Translations under genes and position numbers: made by a program
In this document: one piece after another, positions 32,616-42,629 of the stretch
Layout of the letters: every line of letters starts with the position of its first letter
Numbering within the stretch: position 1 is the stretch's first letter
Assembly (NCBI RefSeq): GCF_008386495.1
Contig: NZ_VTHJ01000022.1
Coordinates: forward strand, 1 to 64,000
Origin: Streptomyces tailanensis
Lineage (GTDB): Bacteria > Actinomycetota > Actinomycetes > Streptomycetales > Streptomycetaceae
Reading direction: 5' to 3'
Length of the DNA: 64,000 nt
The notes under the pieces: model-generated
Database searches by the model: none
What the model saw: the letters and a program-made list of their open reading frames with translations, nothing else
Told to the model about the DNA's origin: nothing

Positions 32616-33650
32616 CTACTTGGCCTTTTCGAAGTCGATCGAGCTGTAAGCCCGCAGCTTGCTCAGCCGATGCACCGAATCAATCCGCCGCACCGTCCCC
32701 GACTTGGACCGCATCACGATCGAGTCGGTGGTAGCGGTCTCCGACCGATACCGCACCCCCCGCAGCAACTCCCCATCCGTGATCCCGGTAGCGACGAAGA
32801 ACACGTTCTCCCCGGACACCAGGTCATCGGTGGTCAGCACCCGGTCGAGGTCATGCCCCGCATCGATCGCCCGCTGCCGCTCCGCGTCGTCCTTGGGCCA
32901 CAGCTTGCCCTGGATCGTGCCGCCCAGGCACTTCACCGCACAGGCCGAGATGATGCCCTCGGGCGTACCCCCCACGCCGAGCAGCATGTCGACCCCGGTG
33001 CCCTCCCGCAGCGCGAGGATCGACCCCGCGACATCCCCGTCGGAGATCAGCTTGATGCGCGCCCCGGTCTCCCGGATCTCGGTGATGAGGCCCTCGTGGC
33101 GCGGCCGGTCGAGGATGACGACGGTCACGTCCTCCGGCGTGGACCGCTTGGCCTTGGCGACCCGGCGGATGTTCACGGACACCGGCGCGTTGATGTCGAC
33201 GAAGTCCGCCGCCTCGGGCCCGGTGACCAGCTTGTCCATGTAGAAGACGGCCGACGGGTCGAACATCGTGCCCCGGTCGGCCGCCGCGAGCACGGCGATC
33301 GCGTTCGTCATGCCCTTGGCCGTCAGCGTCGTACCGTCGATCGGGTCCACGGCGATGTCGCACTCCGGGCCGGTCCCGTCACCGACGCGCTCGCCGTTGA
33401 AGAGCATCGGCGCTTCGTCCTTCTCGCCCTCCCCGATCACGACGACACCGTTCATCGAGACGGTGGAGACCAGGGTCCGCATCGCGCGCACGGCGGCACC
33501 GTCGGCCCCGTTCTTGTCCCCGCGGCCGACCCAGCGGCCCGCGGCCATCGCGGCCGCCTCGGTCACCCGTACGAGTTCCAGGGCGAGGTTGCGGTCGGGG
33601 GCCTCGGAGGGGACTTCGAGTTCGGACGGCAGCTGATGATTCTCGGTCAT
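32616..33650 (-). CDS. glpX: Fructose-1,6-bisphosphatase class II
   Basis: Gluconeogenic phosphatase making fructose 6-phosphate, the main FBPase type in actinobacteria. The 344-residue protein has GDKNGADGAAVRAMR, GEGEKDEAPML, the metal-binding DPIDGTTLTAKG near residue 105, ILDRPRHEGLI, ISDGDVAGSI, GVGGTPEGIISACA and FFVATGITDGELLRGV, all expected for GlpX. The start MTENHQLPSELEVPSEAPDR fits relatives. It is convergent with the whiB-like gene and divergent from the DUF4245 gene, so it has its own promoter in 33651-33775. Confidence 0.96.
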   Translation of the reverse strand: MTENHQLPSELEVPSEAPDRNLALELVRVTEAAAMAAGRWVGRGDKNGADGAAVRAMRTLVSTVSMNGVVVIGEGEKDEAPMLFNGERVGDGTGPECDIAVDPIDGTTLTAKGMTNAIAVLAAADRGTMFDPSAVFYMDKLVTGPEAADFVDINAPVSVNIRRVAKAKRSTPEDVTVVILDRPRHEGLITEIRETGARIKLISDGDVAGSILALREGTGVDMLLGVGGTPEGIISACAVKCLGGTIQGKLWPKDDAERQRAIDAGHDLDRVLTTDDLVSGENVFFVATGITDGELLRGVRYRSETATTDSIVMRSKSGTVRRIDSVHRLSKLRAYSSIDFEKAK

Positions 33651-33775
33651 CGGAGCGCACCTTTCTGATACGACGACGGCCGGATGAGGGTTCCGCTCGA
33701 CTCTATCGTCAGTTCGACAGGATGAGCAGGGGACCCCACGGATGAGCAGACCAGTGCGCCTGCGACGATGAGGAC

Positions 33776-34294
33776 GTGGCAGGTACGAAAGGCAAGCAGA
33801 CCGTTCGCGACATGGTCCTCTCTCTGGGGCTCATCGTGTTGGCGGCATGGGTCATCTATCTCTTCATCCCGCACGACGAGACCCAGCAGGAGCTCAAGCG
33901 TGTCGACTACACGGTCGAGCTGACCACGGCACGCCGCGCGGCCTCCTACCCGGTCGCCGCGCCCGAAGGCCTGCCGGACACCTGGAAGGCGACCTCGGTC
34001 CGCTTCCGGGGCGACGAGTCCGACCACTGGCACCTCGGGTTCCACGACCCCGACGGCAAGTACGTGGCGATAGAGCAGTCCGCCGAGAAGCCGTCCCGGT
34101 TCATCCCGGACGCCACCCAGGACGCGAAGAAGACAGAGACCACCCAGAAGATCGGCGACGACACCTGGACCCGGTACGAGGGCGAGCGCTACGACGCCCT
34201 AGTCCTGGAGCGCGAGGGATCCACGACCGTGGTCGCGGGCTCGGCGCCGTTCGGGCAGCTGACGAAGATGGCGCAGGCACTGAAGACGGAGTGA
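33776..34294 (+). CDS. DUF4245 membrane-anchored protein
   Basis: A 172-residue protein with one N-terminal membrane helix (RDMVLSLGLIVLAAWVIYLF) and an external domain of the DUF4245 family (LPDTWKATSVRFRGDESDHW, HLGFHDPDGKYVAIEQS, TRYEGERYDALVLEREGSTT). Function unknown; conserved next to glpX in actinobacteria. The start is GTG 33776 with GATGAGGA just before it. A hairpin terminator follows the stop. Confidence 0.85.
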   Translation: MAGTKGKQTVRDMVLSLGLIVLAAWVIYLFIPHDETQQELKRVDYTVELTTARRAASYPVAAPEGLPDTWKATSVRFRGDESDHWHLGFHDPDGKYVAIEQSAEKPSRFIPDATQDAKKTETTQKIGDDTWTRYEGERYDALVLEREGSTTVVAGSAPFGQLTKMAQALKTE

Positions 34295-34320
34295 GCGCCC
34301 CCGCCGCGAACGGGCATGCG

Positions 34321-34350
34321 CGAAGGGCCCCCGCCGCCGGGGGCCCTTCG
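34321..34350. terminator. Bidirectional hairpin terminator
   Basis: Perfect 13-bp stem CGAAGGGCCCCCG / CGGGGGCCCTTCG between the convergent DUF4245 and nitroreductase genes. Confidence 0.85.
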
Positions 34351-34373
34351 TCGTTGCTTGGCGGAGGTGAGGC

Positions 34374-34964
34374 TCAGACCGTCGTGACGACCTGGTCGAA
34401 CTCCAGGCGCGGGGAGCGCGGGTAGGAAGCGCCCTCGCCCGGCTTGCCGATGTTGACGACCATCAGCGGGGTGTGGTCGCCGTCCAGGAACTCCTTCTGC
34501 ACGCCGGCGAAGTCGAAGCCGGTCATCGGGCCGGCGGCCAGGCCCGCGGCGCGGACGCCGATGATGAAGTACGCGGCCTGGAGGGCGGCGTTCATGCCGG
34601 CGGCGGACTCTCGGGCCGGGCGCTCGGCGAAGAAGAGGTCCTTGGCCTGCGGGAACGCGGGGAACAGGGCGGGCAGCTCCTCGTGGAACTCGTTGTCCGC
34701 GGAGAGGATCGCGACCAGCGGGGCGGTGGCCGTCTTGGCCTGGTTTCCCTCGGACATGTGCTTCACCAGGCGCTCACGGGCCTCGGCGGAGCGGACCAGG
34801 GTGATGCGCAGAGGGGTCTGGTTGAAGGCGGTCGGGCCGTGCTTGACCAGGTCGTAGATCGCCTGCACCTGCTCCTCGGTCACCGGCTCGTCGGTGAACG
34901 TGTTCGCGGTGTGGGCCTCGCGGAACAGCAGGTCCTGGGCGGCTGCGTCAAGAACGAGGGACAT
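34374..34964 (-). CDS. Nitroreductase-fold malonic semialdehyde reductase (RutE-like)
   Basis: FMN-dependent oxidoreductase of 196 residues: FREAHTANTFTDEPVTEEQV at the N-terminus, HGPTAFNQTPLRITLVRSAE (FMN phosphate and ring contacts), ESAAGMNAALQAAYFIIGVR and GLAAGPMTGFDFAGVQKEFL near the C-terminus. Length and motifs fit the RutE/HadB group, which in E. coli reduces malonic semialdehyde in pyrimidine breakdown. No other rut genes are nearby, so the physiological substrate is open. Confidence 0.85.
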   Translation of the reverse strand: MSLVLDAAAQDLLFREAHTANTFTDEPVTEEQVQAIYDLVKHGPTAFNQTPLRITLVRSAEARERLVKHMSEGNQAKTATAPLVAILSADNEFHEELPALFPAFPQAKDLFFAERPARESAAGMNAALQAAYFIIGVRAAGLAAGPMTGFDFAGVQKEFLDGDHTPLMVVNIGKPGEGASYPRSPRLEFDQVVTTV

Positions 34965-35129
34965 GAAGACAACCTTCGTGAAGCGGGGCGTTTACGTCGT
35001 TGACGGTACGCGAGGGAAGTTCAAAGTTCAATCAAAAGCGGGGCGGGGTGATCCGCTTCACAGGGAAGCGTTACGCCGTTGCTGTGGCTGGCGGTCCGGC
35101 GTCGGTCAGAAGGCCGCTCGCCGGGGAAG

Positions 35130-35432
35130 TCACCCGGACTCGCCGGCGCCGTCCGCGTCCTCGTCCTCCGCCAGCGCCGCGTCCAGCCGGGCCCGGGCGC
35201 CGTCCAGCCAGCGGCGGCACACCTTGGCCAGCTCCTCGCCGCGCTCCCAGAGGGCGAGGGACTCCTCCAGCGTCGTACCGCCCGCCTCCAGCCGCCGTAC
35301 GACCTCGATCAGCTCGTCACGCGCCTGCTCGTACCCGAGGGCCCGGTCGGCCTCGGACTCGGACGCGCCGGGGGCCGCCTCGGCCCCCGCGGCCTCGGTT
35401 GTCTCGTCGGCCTCGCTCACGTTGCTGGTCAT
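35130..35432 (-). CDS. xseB: Exodeoxyribonuclease VII small subunit
   Basis: Small subunit of the exonuclease that degrades single-stranded DNA. Of 100 residues, the core GYEQARDELIEVVRRLEAGG, TTLEESLALWERGEELAKVC is the family helical hairpin; the flanks are acidic and Ala-rich and longer than in E. coli XseB. ATG 35432 is the probable start; the frame upstream overlaps xseA and is not coding. It starts 10 bp after the xseA stop, forming an operon. Confidence 0.92.
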   Translation of the reverse strand: MTSNVSEADETTEAAGAEAAPGASESEADRALGYEQARDELIEVVRRLEAGGTTLEESLALWERGEELAKVCRRWLDGARARLDAALAEDEDADGAGESG

Positions 35433-35442
35433 GCGCCCCACC

Positions 35443-36696
35443 CTATGCGTCCCCTCCGACAGTCCCGTCGACCTCGTCGTCCTCGTCGTCCTCGTCGACC
35501 CGGACGGTGAACTCGCCCTCCGCCACCCGCGCCCGCAACGGCTCCGACGCCGTGACCTCCCCGGGAGCGCGGACCACATGGCCGTCCGCCTTCTGCAGCA
35601 CCGCGTACCCCCGCTGGAGGGTGGCGGCGGGGGAGAGGGCCACCACGCGCGCGTGCGTGTGCGTCAGCTCCGAGACGGCGCGGTCCAGATGATGACCGAG
35701 GCAGCGGCGGCCCCGGTCGAGGAGCGAGGCCACATGGTCGGCCCGCTCGTCGATCATGCGATGCGGATCCTCTATCGAGGGACGGGCCAGGGCAGCGGCC
35801 AGCCCTCGCTCCTCCCGCTCCACGAACGCCTCCACGCACCGCCGCGCACGGTCCCGCAGCCACCGCACCCGCTCGTACTCCTCGCCCACGTCCGGTACGA
35901 CCTTCTTCGCCGCGTCGGTGGGCGTGGAGGCCCGCAGGTCCGCCACATAGTCGAGCAGCGGCGTGTCCGGCTCGTGCCCGATGGCCGACACGACGGGCGT
36001 CCGGCACGCGGCCACCGCCCGCACGAGCTGCTCGTCGGAGAACGGCAACAGGTCCTCCACGCTGCCGCCGCCGCGCGCCACGATGATGACGTCCACGTCG
36101 GCCAGCGCGTCCAGCTCCTTCACCGCCTGCACGACCTGCGGCACCGCGTGCACGCCCTGCACGGCGACATTGCGCACCTCGAAGCGGACGGCCGGCCAGC
36201 GGTGCCGGGCGTTCTGCAGGACGTCACGCTCGGCGGCCGAGGCCCGGCCGCACACGAGCCCGATGAGCTGCGGCAGAAACGGCAGCGCCTTCTTCCGCTC
36301 CGGCGCGAACAGCCCCTCGCTCGCCAGCGACTTCTTCAACTGCTCCAGCCGTGCGAGCAGTTCACCAACCCCGACCGGCCTTATCTCGGTGGCCCGCAGC
36401 GACAACTGCCCCCTCGGCGCGTACCACTCCGGCTTCGCCAGTACGACGACCCGCGCGCCCTCGCTGACCACGTCGGCCACCGCGTCGAACACCTGCCGAT
36501 AACAGGTCACGCTCACGGAGATGTCGTACGACGGATCCCGCAACGTGAGGAAGACGACGCCCGCGCCCGGCCGCCGCGACAACTGCGTGATCTGCCCCTC
36601 CACCCACACCGCACCGAGCCGGTCGATCCAGCCGCCGATAAGGCGGGAGACCTCACCGACGGGGAGGGGGGCTTCGGCGGACGTGTTGATGGCCAT
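35443..36696 (-). CDS. xseA: Exodeoxyribonuclease VII large subunit
   Basis: Catalytic subunit, 417 residues from ATG 36696. N-terminal OB fold (VGEVSRLIGGWIDRLGAVWV, EGQITQLSRRPGAGVVFLTL), then the catalytic core with LIGLVCGRASAAERDVLQNA, VDVIIVARGGGSVEDLLPFS, DEQLVRAVAACRTPVVSAIG and LRASTPTDAAK, a long helical region, and the C-terminal ATLQRGYAVLQ motif. The acidic tail ends EDDEDDEVDGTVGGDA. It is divergent from ispH, with 117 bp between the starts. The apparent frame extension far upstream is antisense to ispH and ppgK. Confidence 0.95.
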   Translation of the reverse strand: MAINTSAEAPLPVGEVSRLIGGWIDRLGAVWVEGQITQLSRRPGAGVVFLTLRDPSYDISVSVTCYRQVFDAVADVVSEGARVVVLAKPEWYAPRGQLSLRATEIRPVGVGELLARLEQLKKSLASEGLFAPERKKALPFLPQLIGLVCGRASAAERDVLQNARHRWPAVRFEVRNVAVQGVHAVPQVVQAVKELDALADVDVIIVARGGGSVEDLLPFSDEQLVRAVAACRTPVVSAIGHEPDTPLLDYVADLRASTPTDAAKKVVPDVGEEYERVRWLRDRARRCVEAFVEREERGLAAALARPSIEDPHRMIDERADHVASLLDRGRRCLGHHLDRAVSELTHTHARVVALSPAATLQRGYAVLQKADGHVVRAPGEVTASEPLRARVAEGEFTVRVDEDDEDDEVDGTVGGDA

Positions 36697-36813
36697 GGTG
36701 GGGACTCTAGTGGTGGGCACTGACAAGGAGAGGGCGTCATGAACGCGGCGGCGGAGCCTCTCCCACGTCGGAGCCTCTCCCGCGTCGGGGTCCGACCCAG
36801 GGGAGCCCCTACG

Positions 36814-37836
36814 ATGGAAGGCATGACCCCTTCGCCTGGCCGCCGTCGTGTCCTCCTCGCCGCTCCGCGCGGTTACTGCGCGGGTGTCGACCGTGCTGTG
36901 ATCGCCGTCGAGAAGGCCCTGGAGCAGTACGGGGCCCCGATCTACGTCCGTCACGAGATCGTCCACAACAAGTACGTCGTGCAGACCCTGGAGAAGAAGG
37001 GCGCCATCTTCGTCGAGCAGACGGAAGAGGTTCCCGAAGGGAACATCGTCATGTTCTCGGCGCACGGCGTCGCCCCGACCGTCCACGAGGAGGCGGAGCG
37101 CGGCAGGCTCGCCACGATCGACGCGACCTGCCCGCTCGTCACCAAGGTCCACAAGGAAGCGATCCGGTACGCCAAGGACGACTTCGACATCCTCCTGATC
37201 GGGCACGAGGGGCACGAAGAGGTCATCGGCACATCGGGCGAGGCCCCGGACCACATCCAGCTGGTCGACGGCCCCGGGGACGTCGCCAAGGTCGAGGTCC
37301 GCGACCCGTCCAGGGTCGTCTGGCTCTCCCAGACCACGCTCTCCGTCGACGAGACGATGGAGACGGTCGGCGCCCTCAAGGACAAGTTCCCGCTGCTCGT
37401 CTCGCCGCCCAGCGACGACATCTGCTATGCCACGCAGAACCGTCAGCTCGCCGTGAAGCAGATGGGCGCGGAGGCCGAACTGGTCATCGTGGTCGGGTCG
37501 CGCAACTCCTCCAACTCCAAGCGGCTCGTCGAGGTCGCCAAGCTGGCCGGCTCGCGCGAGGCGTACCTCGTGGACTTCGCCGCCGAGATCGACGAGGCCT
37601 GGCTGGAGGGCGTGGAGACCGTCGGCGTCACCTCGGGCGCCTCCGTGCCGGAGATCCTCGTCGAGGAGGTCCTGGAGTGGCTCTCCCAGCGCGGTTACGA
37701 GGACGTCGAGCTGGTCAAGGCCGCTGAGGAGTCGATCACCTTCTCCCTGCCGAAGGAACTCCGCCGCGACCTGCGCGCGGAGGCGGCGACCCTCGTCGCC
37801 GAGCGCACCGGCCGGGGCGCGGTCACCGAGGCGTGA
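36814..37836 (+). CDS. ispH: 4-hydroxy-3-methylbut-2-enyl diphosphate reductase
   Basis: Last enzyme of the MEP pathway, making IPP and DMAPP with a [4Fe-4S] cluster. Cluster Cys occur in RGYCAGVDRAV, IDATCPLVTKVH and DDICYATQNRQ. Substrate-binding residues are visible in RHEIVHNKYVV, SAHGVAPTVHEEAE, GHEGHEEVIGT and SRNSSNSKRLVEVA. ATG 36814 has GGGGAG 8 bases upstream; ATG 36823 in frame is an alternative with a site too close. A 16-bp perfect hairpin follows the stop. Prenyl precursors link it to the uppS-like enzyme at 15231. Confidence 0.96.
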   Translation: MEGMTPSPGRRRVLLAAPRGYCAGVDRAVIAVEKALEQYGAPIYVRHEIVHNKYVVQTLEKKGAIFVEQTEEVPEGNIVMFSAHGVAPTVHEEAERGRLATIDATCPLVTKVHKEAIRYAKDDFDILLIGHEGHEEVIGTSGEAPDHIQLVDGPGDVAKVEVRDPSRVVWLSQTTLSVDETMETVGALKDKFPLLVSPPSDDICYATQNRQLAVKQMGAEAELVIVVGSRNSSNSKRLVEVAKLAGSREAYLVDFAAEIDEAWLEGVETVGVTSGASVPEILVEEVLEWLSQRGYEDVELVKAAEESITFSLPKELRRDLRAEAATLVAERTGRGAVTEA

Positions 37837-37870
37837 CAGCAGCTTTGAGGGGGCCCGAGCCCCCGGAATT

Positions 37871-37908
37871 CGTACGGCCCCGGAACGTGAAGGTTCCGGG
37901 GCCGTACG
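37871..37908 (+). terminator. Hairpin terminator after ispH
   Basis: Perfect 16-bp stem CGTACGGCCCCGGAAC / GTTCCGGGGCCGTACG around a 6-base loop. Confidence 0.88.
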
Positions 37909-37998
37909 CGTTCGAGGACGTGAGGATTCCCGTTCCGGGTGGCGGCGGTCCCGTACCTCCCCGCCGTGACTGTCAGTCGTACGACGTAACGTAGGGCC

Positions 37999-38745
37999 AT
38001 GCACATCTTCGGCGTGGACATCGGCGGATCCGGGATCAAGGGCGCTCCCGTGGACCTGGACCGGGGCGACCTGGCGGACGAGCGGTACAAGGTGCTGACC
38101 CCGCACCCGGCGACACCCGACGCGGTGGCCGACGGTGTGAAGGAGGTCATCGACCACTTCGGCTGGACCGGCCCGGTCGGCGTCACCTTCCCCGGCGTGG
38201 TCACGGGCGGCGCCACGATCCGTACGGCGGCCAACGTCGACAAGAGCTGGATCGACGTCGACGCGCGCGCCCTGCTCGGCGAGCGGCTCGGCGGGCTGCC
38301 GGTGACGGTGCTGAACGACGCGGACGCGGCGGGCGTCGCCGAGATGCAGTTCGGCGCCGGACGCGACCGCCAGGGCACCGTCCTCCTGCTCACCTTCGGC
38401 ACGGGCATCGGCAGCGCCCTCTTCTCCGACGGCGTCCTCGTCCCCAACACGGAGCTGGGCCACCTGGAGCTGGACGGCCACGACGCCGAGACCCGGGCCT
38501 CCACCAAGGCCAAGGACGACCACGAGCTGACCTGGGAGCACTGGGCCAAGCGGGTCACCAAGTACCTCGCCCACGTCGAGATGCTCTTCTCGCCCGAGCT
38601 GTTCATCATCGGCGGCGGCGTCAGCCGCAAGTCCCAGAAGTTCCTCCACCTCATCGAGGGCATCAAGGCGGAGATCGTCCCCGCCCAGCTGCAGAACAAC
38701 GCGGGCATCGTGGGCGCGGCGATGCGGGCGGCGAAGGCGGGCTAG
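37999..38745 (+). CDS. ppgK: Polyphosphate glucokinase (ROK family)
   Basis: Phosphorylates glucose with polyphosphate or ATP; typical of actinobacteria. The 248-residue protein has FGVDIGGSGIKGAPVDL at the N-terminus, GVTFPGVVTGG, TVLNDADAAGVAEMQFGAGR with the catalytic Asp, LLTFGTGIGSALFSDGVL, ELGHLELDGHDAETRAS and LFIIGGGVSRKSQKF. The zinc-binding Cys cluster of some ROK repressors and kinases is absent, as expected in PPGK. Single gene with its own upstream region between the ispH terminator and ATG. Confidence 0.94.
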   Translation: MHIFGVDIGGSGIKGAPVDLDRGDLADERYKVLTPHPATPDAVADGVKEVIDHFGWTGPVGVTFPGVVTGGATIRTAANVDKSWIDVDARALLGERLGGLPVTVLNDADAAGVAEMQFGAGRDRQGTVLLLTFGTGIGSALFSDGVLVPNTELGHLELDGHDAETRASTKAKDDHELTWEHWAKRVTKYLAHVEMLFSPELFIIGGGVSRKSQKFLHLIEGIKAEIVPAQLQNNAGIVGAAMRAAKAG

Positions 38746-39203
38746 GACCACCGCCGGCCGGGAGTCGCAGGGCGGGAGCCCGCTTTACTGACCTTCCGAG
38801 GGAGGGCCCGCACAGGGTCCCCGAGCGCCGGTCGTTTCGGGCACGCTCCGGGCAGCGGCCGACTCAAGGTCTCTTTCGAGGAGCGGCCCGTTCAGGAGCT
38901 CGCCGAGCGACGGGCCGCTCGGGGGCCCCGAACCCCGGCCGACCCAAGGCCTCTCCGAGGAGCGGTCCGCTCGGGGGCTCCCCAACCGCGGTCGGTTCGG
39001 GGGGCCCGAACCCCGGCCGGCTCATGCGCTCTCCGAGGAGCGCCAGCTCGGGGCTCCACCAACCGCGGTCGCTCCGGGGCTCCCGGAGCCACGGCCGCTC
39101 AGCGCCCCGGTCCAGGGCCCGCTCATCGGCCCCCCGAGCAACAGTCCGCCCAGCGACTCTCCACGCAGCGGCCTGCTCAGCGGCTTTCCGCGAAGCGACC
39201 CCG
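38746..39203. repeat. Degenerate ~79-bp tandem repeat between convergent genes
   Basis: The core CTCT(C/T)CGAGGAGCG recurs at 38871, 38951 and 39029, spacings of 80 and 78 bp, with AACCCCGGCCG, CTCGGGGGC and AACCGCGGTCG(G/C)T recurring between. Weaker copies appear to extend on both sides. Unit length is not a constant multiple of three and no frame carries a recognisable protein, so it is probably non-coding. Confidence 0.65.
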
Positions 39204-39965
39204 CTAGGAACTTCGAGGGACGGTACGGCGCGGCTGGGCGGATGGCCGTGGCGATCGGGGGCGGACGGTCCGGCGGTCGTGCGGAGGACGGGCGGCCTGG
39301 GCGCCGGGCACCCTGCCCTGGCCCTGCCCCCTTTCCCGAACGGCCCTCTCCCGATCCCGACCCCGATCCTTCACGCTCTCCCTCTCCCACTCCCGCTCGG
39401 CGGCGCGCCGGGCCATCAGCCGCACCTTGCGGACGGTCACGATGAGCCCGGCGACGAGCGTACCGCCGTACAACCAGCCCGCCTCCACGGCGAGGGCGGT
39501 GATCAGCCCCATCAGATGCCCGCCGAGGCCGCCCTCGCCGCCGGCGATCGGTGGCAGTCCGGCGGCGAAGGCGATGGGGACGACCACCGGCGCGCTCGTC
39601 AGGTCGCCCGACCGCACCCACACCGCGGTCAACGCGCTGACCAACAGGAACAGCACCCCGTACAGGGCGGGGGAGCCCCCGAACAGCAGCTGGTCGAGGC
39701 AGGCGAGCGCGAACATCGACGCTCCGCAGAACAACCCGCAGCCGAGCCCGGTGAGCCGGGGGTTCGGCATCCGGCGCACGGCGCGGGCGACGCGCCGTAC
39801 GGCTTGGACCGGGGGCGGAACGGGCCGGCGCGCGACCGGGGCACGGCGCGGTGCCCCCACGCCCGACGGGCCCCGGCCGCCTCTGGCCGCCTGGGACGGA
39901 ACGGGCGGAAGGGCCGTGCGGCGGGGCCGACCGGTCCGAGGGGGCTGCGTCCTGGGTTGCTCCAC
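39204..39965 (-). CDS. DUF6542-type membrane protein
   Basis: A 253-residue protein with a Pro/Arg-rich cytosolic N-terminus (about 65 residues), four hydrophobic segments (LGCGLFCGASMFALACLDQL; ALYGVLFLLVSALTAVWV; APVVVPIAFAAGLPPIAG; LITALAVEAGWLYGGTLVAG) and a strongly charged Arg/Glu/Lys tail with VRKVRLMARRAAEREWERES. Such proteins are conserved upstream of ychF in Streptomyces; function unknown. Start ATG 39965. Its stop is followed by the tandem repeat block. Confidence 0.75.
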   Translation of the reverse strand: MEQPRTQPPRTGRPRRTALPPVPSQAARGGRGPSGVGAPRRAPVARRPVPPPVQAVRRVARAVRRMPNPRLTGLGCGLFCGASMFALACLDQLLFGGSPALYGVLFLLVSALTAVWVRSGDLTSAPVVVPIAFAAGLPPIAGGEGGLGGHLMGLITALAVEAGWLYGGTLVAGLIVTVRKVRLMARRAAEREWERESVKDRGRDRERAVRERGQGQGRVPGAQAARPPHDRRTVRPRSPRPSAQPRRTVPRSS

Positions 39966-40207
39966 CGCACCAACTTAGGTCGGTTAATGTGCCGAATGGG
40001 TCTACAGACACGCCGATGAGCGGACCTTGGCCAAGCGTTCGATACGTCGCCGGGTCAGGCGTCGGCACGCCGTAAACTGGGGGATCGGCCAGCCCTCTGG
40101 CCGCTGGGGCACGATCCGCAGGATCCGGCGGACAGGCCCTGATTCCGGGCTCTGCCACCCCAGGCCCGGCCGCCTGGCCCTCCTCCTACGTACGGGAAGT
40201 CGCAAAC

Positions 40208-41296
<1,089 letters not shown>

Positions 41297-41345
41297 CGGG
41301 TGACGCAGCACCACGTCACCGATCTGGCAAACATGCAGGTCAGGA

Positions 41346-41372
41346 GGGGTCCGACCTTCGAGGTCGGGCCCC
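41346..41372 (+). terminator. Hairpin terminator after ychF
   Basis: GGGGTCCGACCT and AGGTCGGGCCCC pair over 12 bp (one G:U) around a TCG loop. Confidence 0.8.
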
Positions 41373-41493
41373 TGGTTTGCCCGGGTCAGCGCCCTGGCGA
41401 GTGATGGCTTTGCCCAGGCCTCGGGGTAGGAAAGGACTCCCCCGCCGCAGTGTGCGGTGAAGGGGAGCCTTGGAGAGCCGAGCGTCTACCGGA

Positions 41494-42629
41494 TCAGCTC
41501 CCGGCCTCGTCGTCCTCGTCCCGTGCGCGAGGTGCGGCGGGCCGGTGTGGGCTGTGCGAGGTGTCCCAGAAGTACGGAGGTGTCATACCGTCTTCGCTCG
41601 TCTCCTGCCAGCCTTGGTTCCGTTCGCCGGCGCCGCTCTCCGCCACCCCCGGCGTGAACATGCCCGCGTCCGCATCGGCATCCGGGTCCGCGGCCGCGTC
41701 GGTGAACGGCGAGCCCTCGGGGGCTGGGAAGCGCGGCGACCAGGGCCCCGTGGTGTCCCCCTCGCACGAAGGCCCACCCTCCGGCCCCTCGCCCCCGCCC
41801 TCGTCGGGCGTCGGGCGTCGGGAGAAGGGTCCGCCTGATCTCCTCGGCGGCCTCGTCCAGCCCGGCCGCTTCCAGACTCCGCACCACGCGGTGCACGAAC
41901 ACCGCGTACTCGTCCATGTCCGGCTTCAGGCCCAGCGCCGCCAGCAGCAGGAGCAGCCGATCCGAGACCTCTACTTCCTCCTCGCGGTCGAACGTCCCTC
42001 CTCCCGGGCCGTCCCCGCGCCACAGCGGACCCCCGATGGTCGCCTCGCTCCGCGCGTCCACGGGTGGGACCAGCAGGTGGCGGAACAGCTCGGGCACCTC
42101 CTCGTCGTTGGCCGCCGCCGCGATCTGGGCGAGCGGGCCGATCATGTCGACCGCCTTCTCGATCTCGTTCTCGTGGCGGGCGAGCCACCACACCACCGCG
42201 CTGCCCGCGCTCTTGAGTACGTCGTCACCGAGGTAGCGCCGCTTGTTGCGCTCGTGCTGACGCTCGTACTCCCAGATCTCCTCGTCCTTGCGAAGGTCGT
42301 TCAGCTTCCGCAGGCGCTCGCCACACGGCGGCGGAGAAGAGGAAGTCGTAGCCGTCCACGGCGCTCGGCAGCGCCGCGTCAACCACCCGCGTCTCCTGGT
42401 ACGGCGGCTCCGTCGGCGCGGCGGGCGGTTCAGGTTCCCCGGGCTCGTAAGGGGCGGCCGACGCACGGCCACCGCTGAGGACCGTCATCACGAGCAGCAG
42501 GGAGCCCGAGACTGTGACCATGGACATGAAGCCCCACAGCCACACCGACCAGTGCAGGAGGTTTCCGAGCACAGCCGGTGCGAGGCCGCAGAGAGCGATG
42601 AACAGCAGGCTGGGAAAGCGGTGTTTCAT
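41494..42629 (-). pseudogene. Decayed membrane protein gene (deletion plus 7-bp duplication)
   Basis: The start is intact: ATG 42629, MKHRFPSLLFIALCGLAP, two membrane helices and DYxFLFSAAVW-type sequence. At about 42318 the protein text jumps frame from FLFSAAVW to RLRKLNDLRKDEEIWEYERQ, so an internal segment (probably tens of codons) is missing with a frame change. The new frame reads well (SAGSAVVWWLARHENEIEKA, NDEEVPELFRHLL, TLLPTPD) until three tandem copies of CGTCGGG at 41802-41822; after these a third frame gives a plausible acidic tail (ETSEDGMTPPYFWDTSHSPH) ending at TGA 41494. The unframed N-terminal ORF stops at 42225 (134 codons). Its ATG overlaps the stop of the upstream gene. 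Confidence 0.7.
41802..41822. repeat. Three tandem copies of a 7-bp unit (frameshifting)
   Basis: CGTCGGG occurs three times in a row, exactly where the reading frame of the decayed membrane protein gene changes. Gain of one 7-bp unit gives a +1 shift. Confidence 0.8.

Noticed and set aside
35443..38751. A 1102-codon minus-strand frame covering xseA and antisense of ispH and ppgK
   Set aside because: Only 35443-36696 matches a protein family (XseA). The rest mirrors the plus-strand ispH and ppgK genes; high GC leaves antisense frames open.
38746..39203. Pentapeptide-repeat protein or CRISPR array in the 79-bp repeat region
   Set aside because: Leu spacing in the minus frame is irregular and the units are not frame-preserving; there are no unique spacers between identical repeats, so it is not CRISPR.
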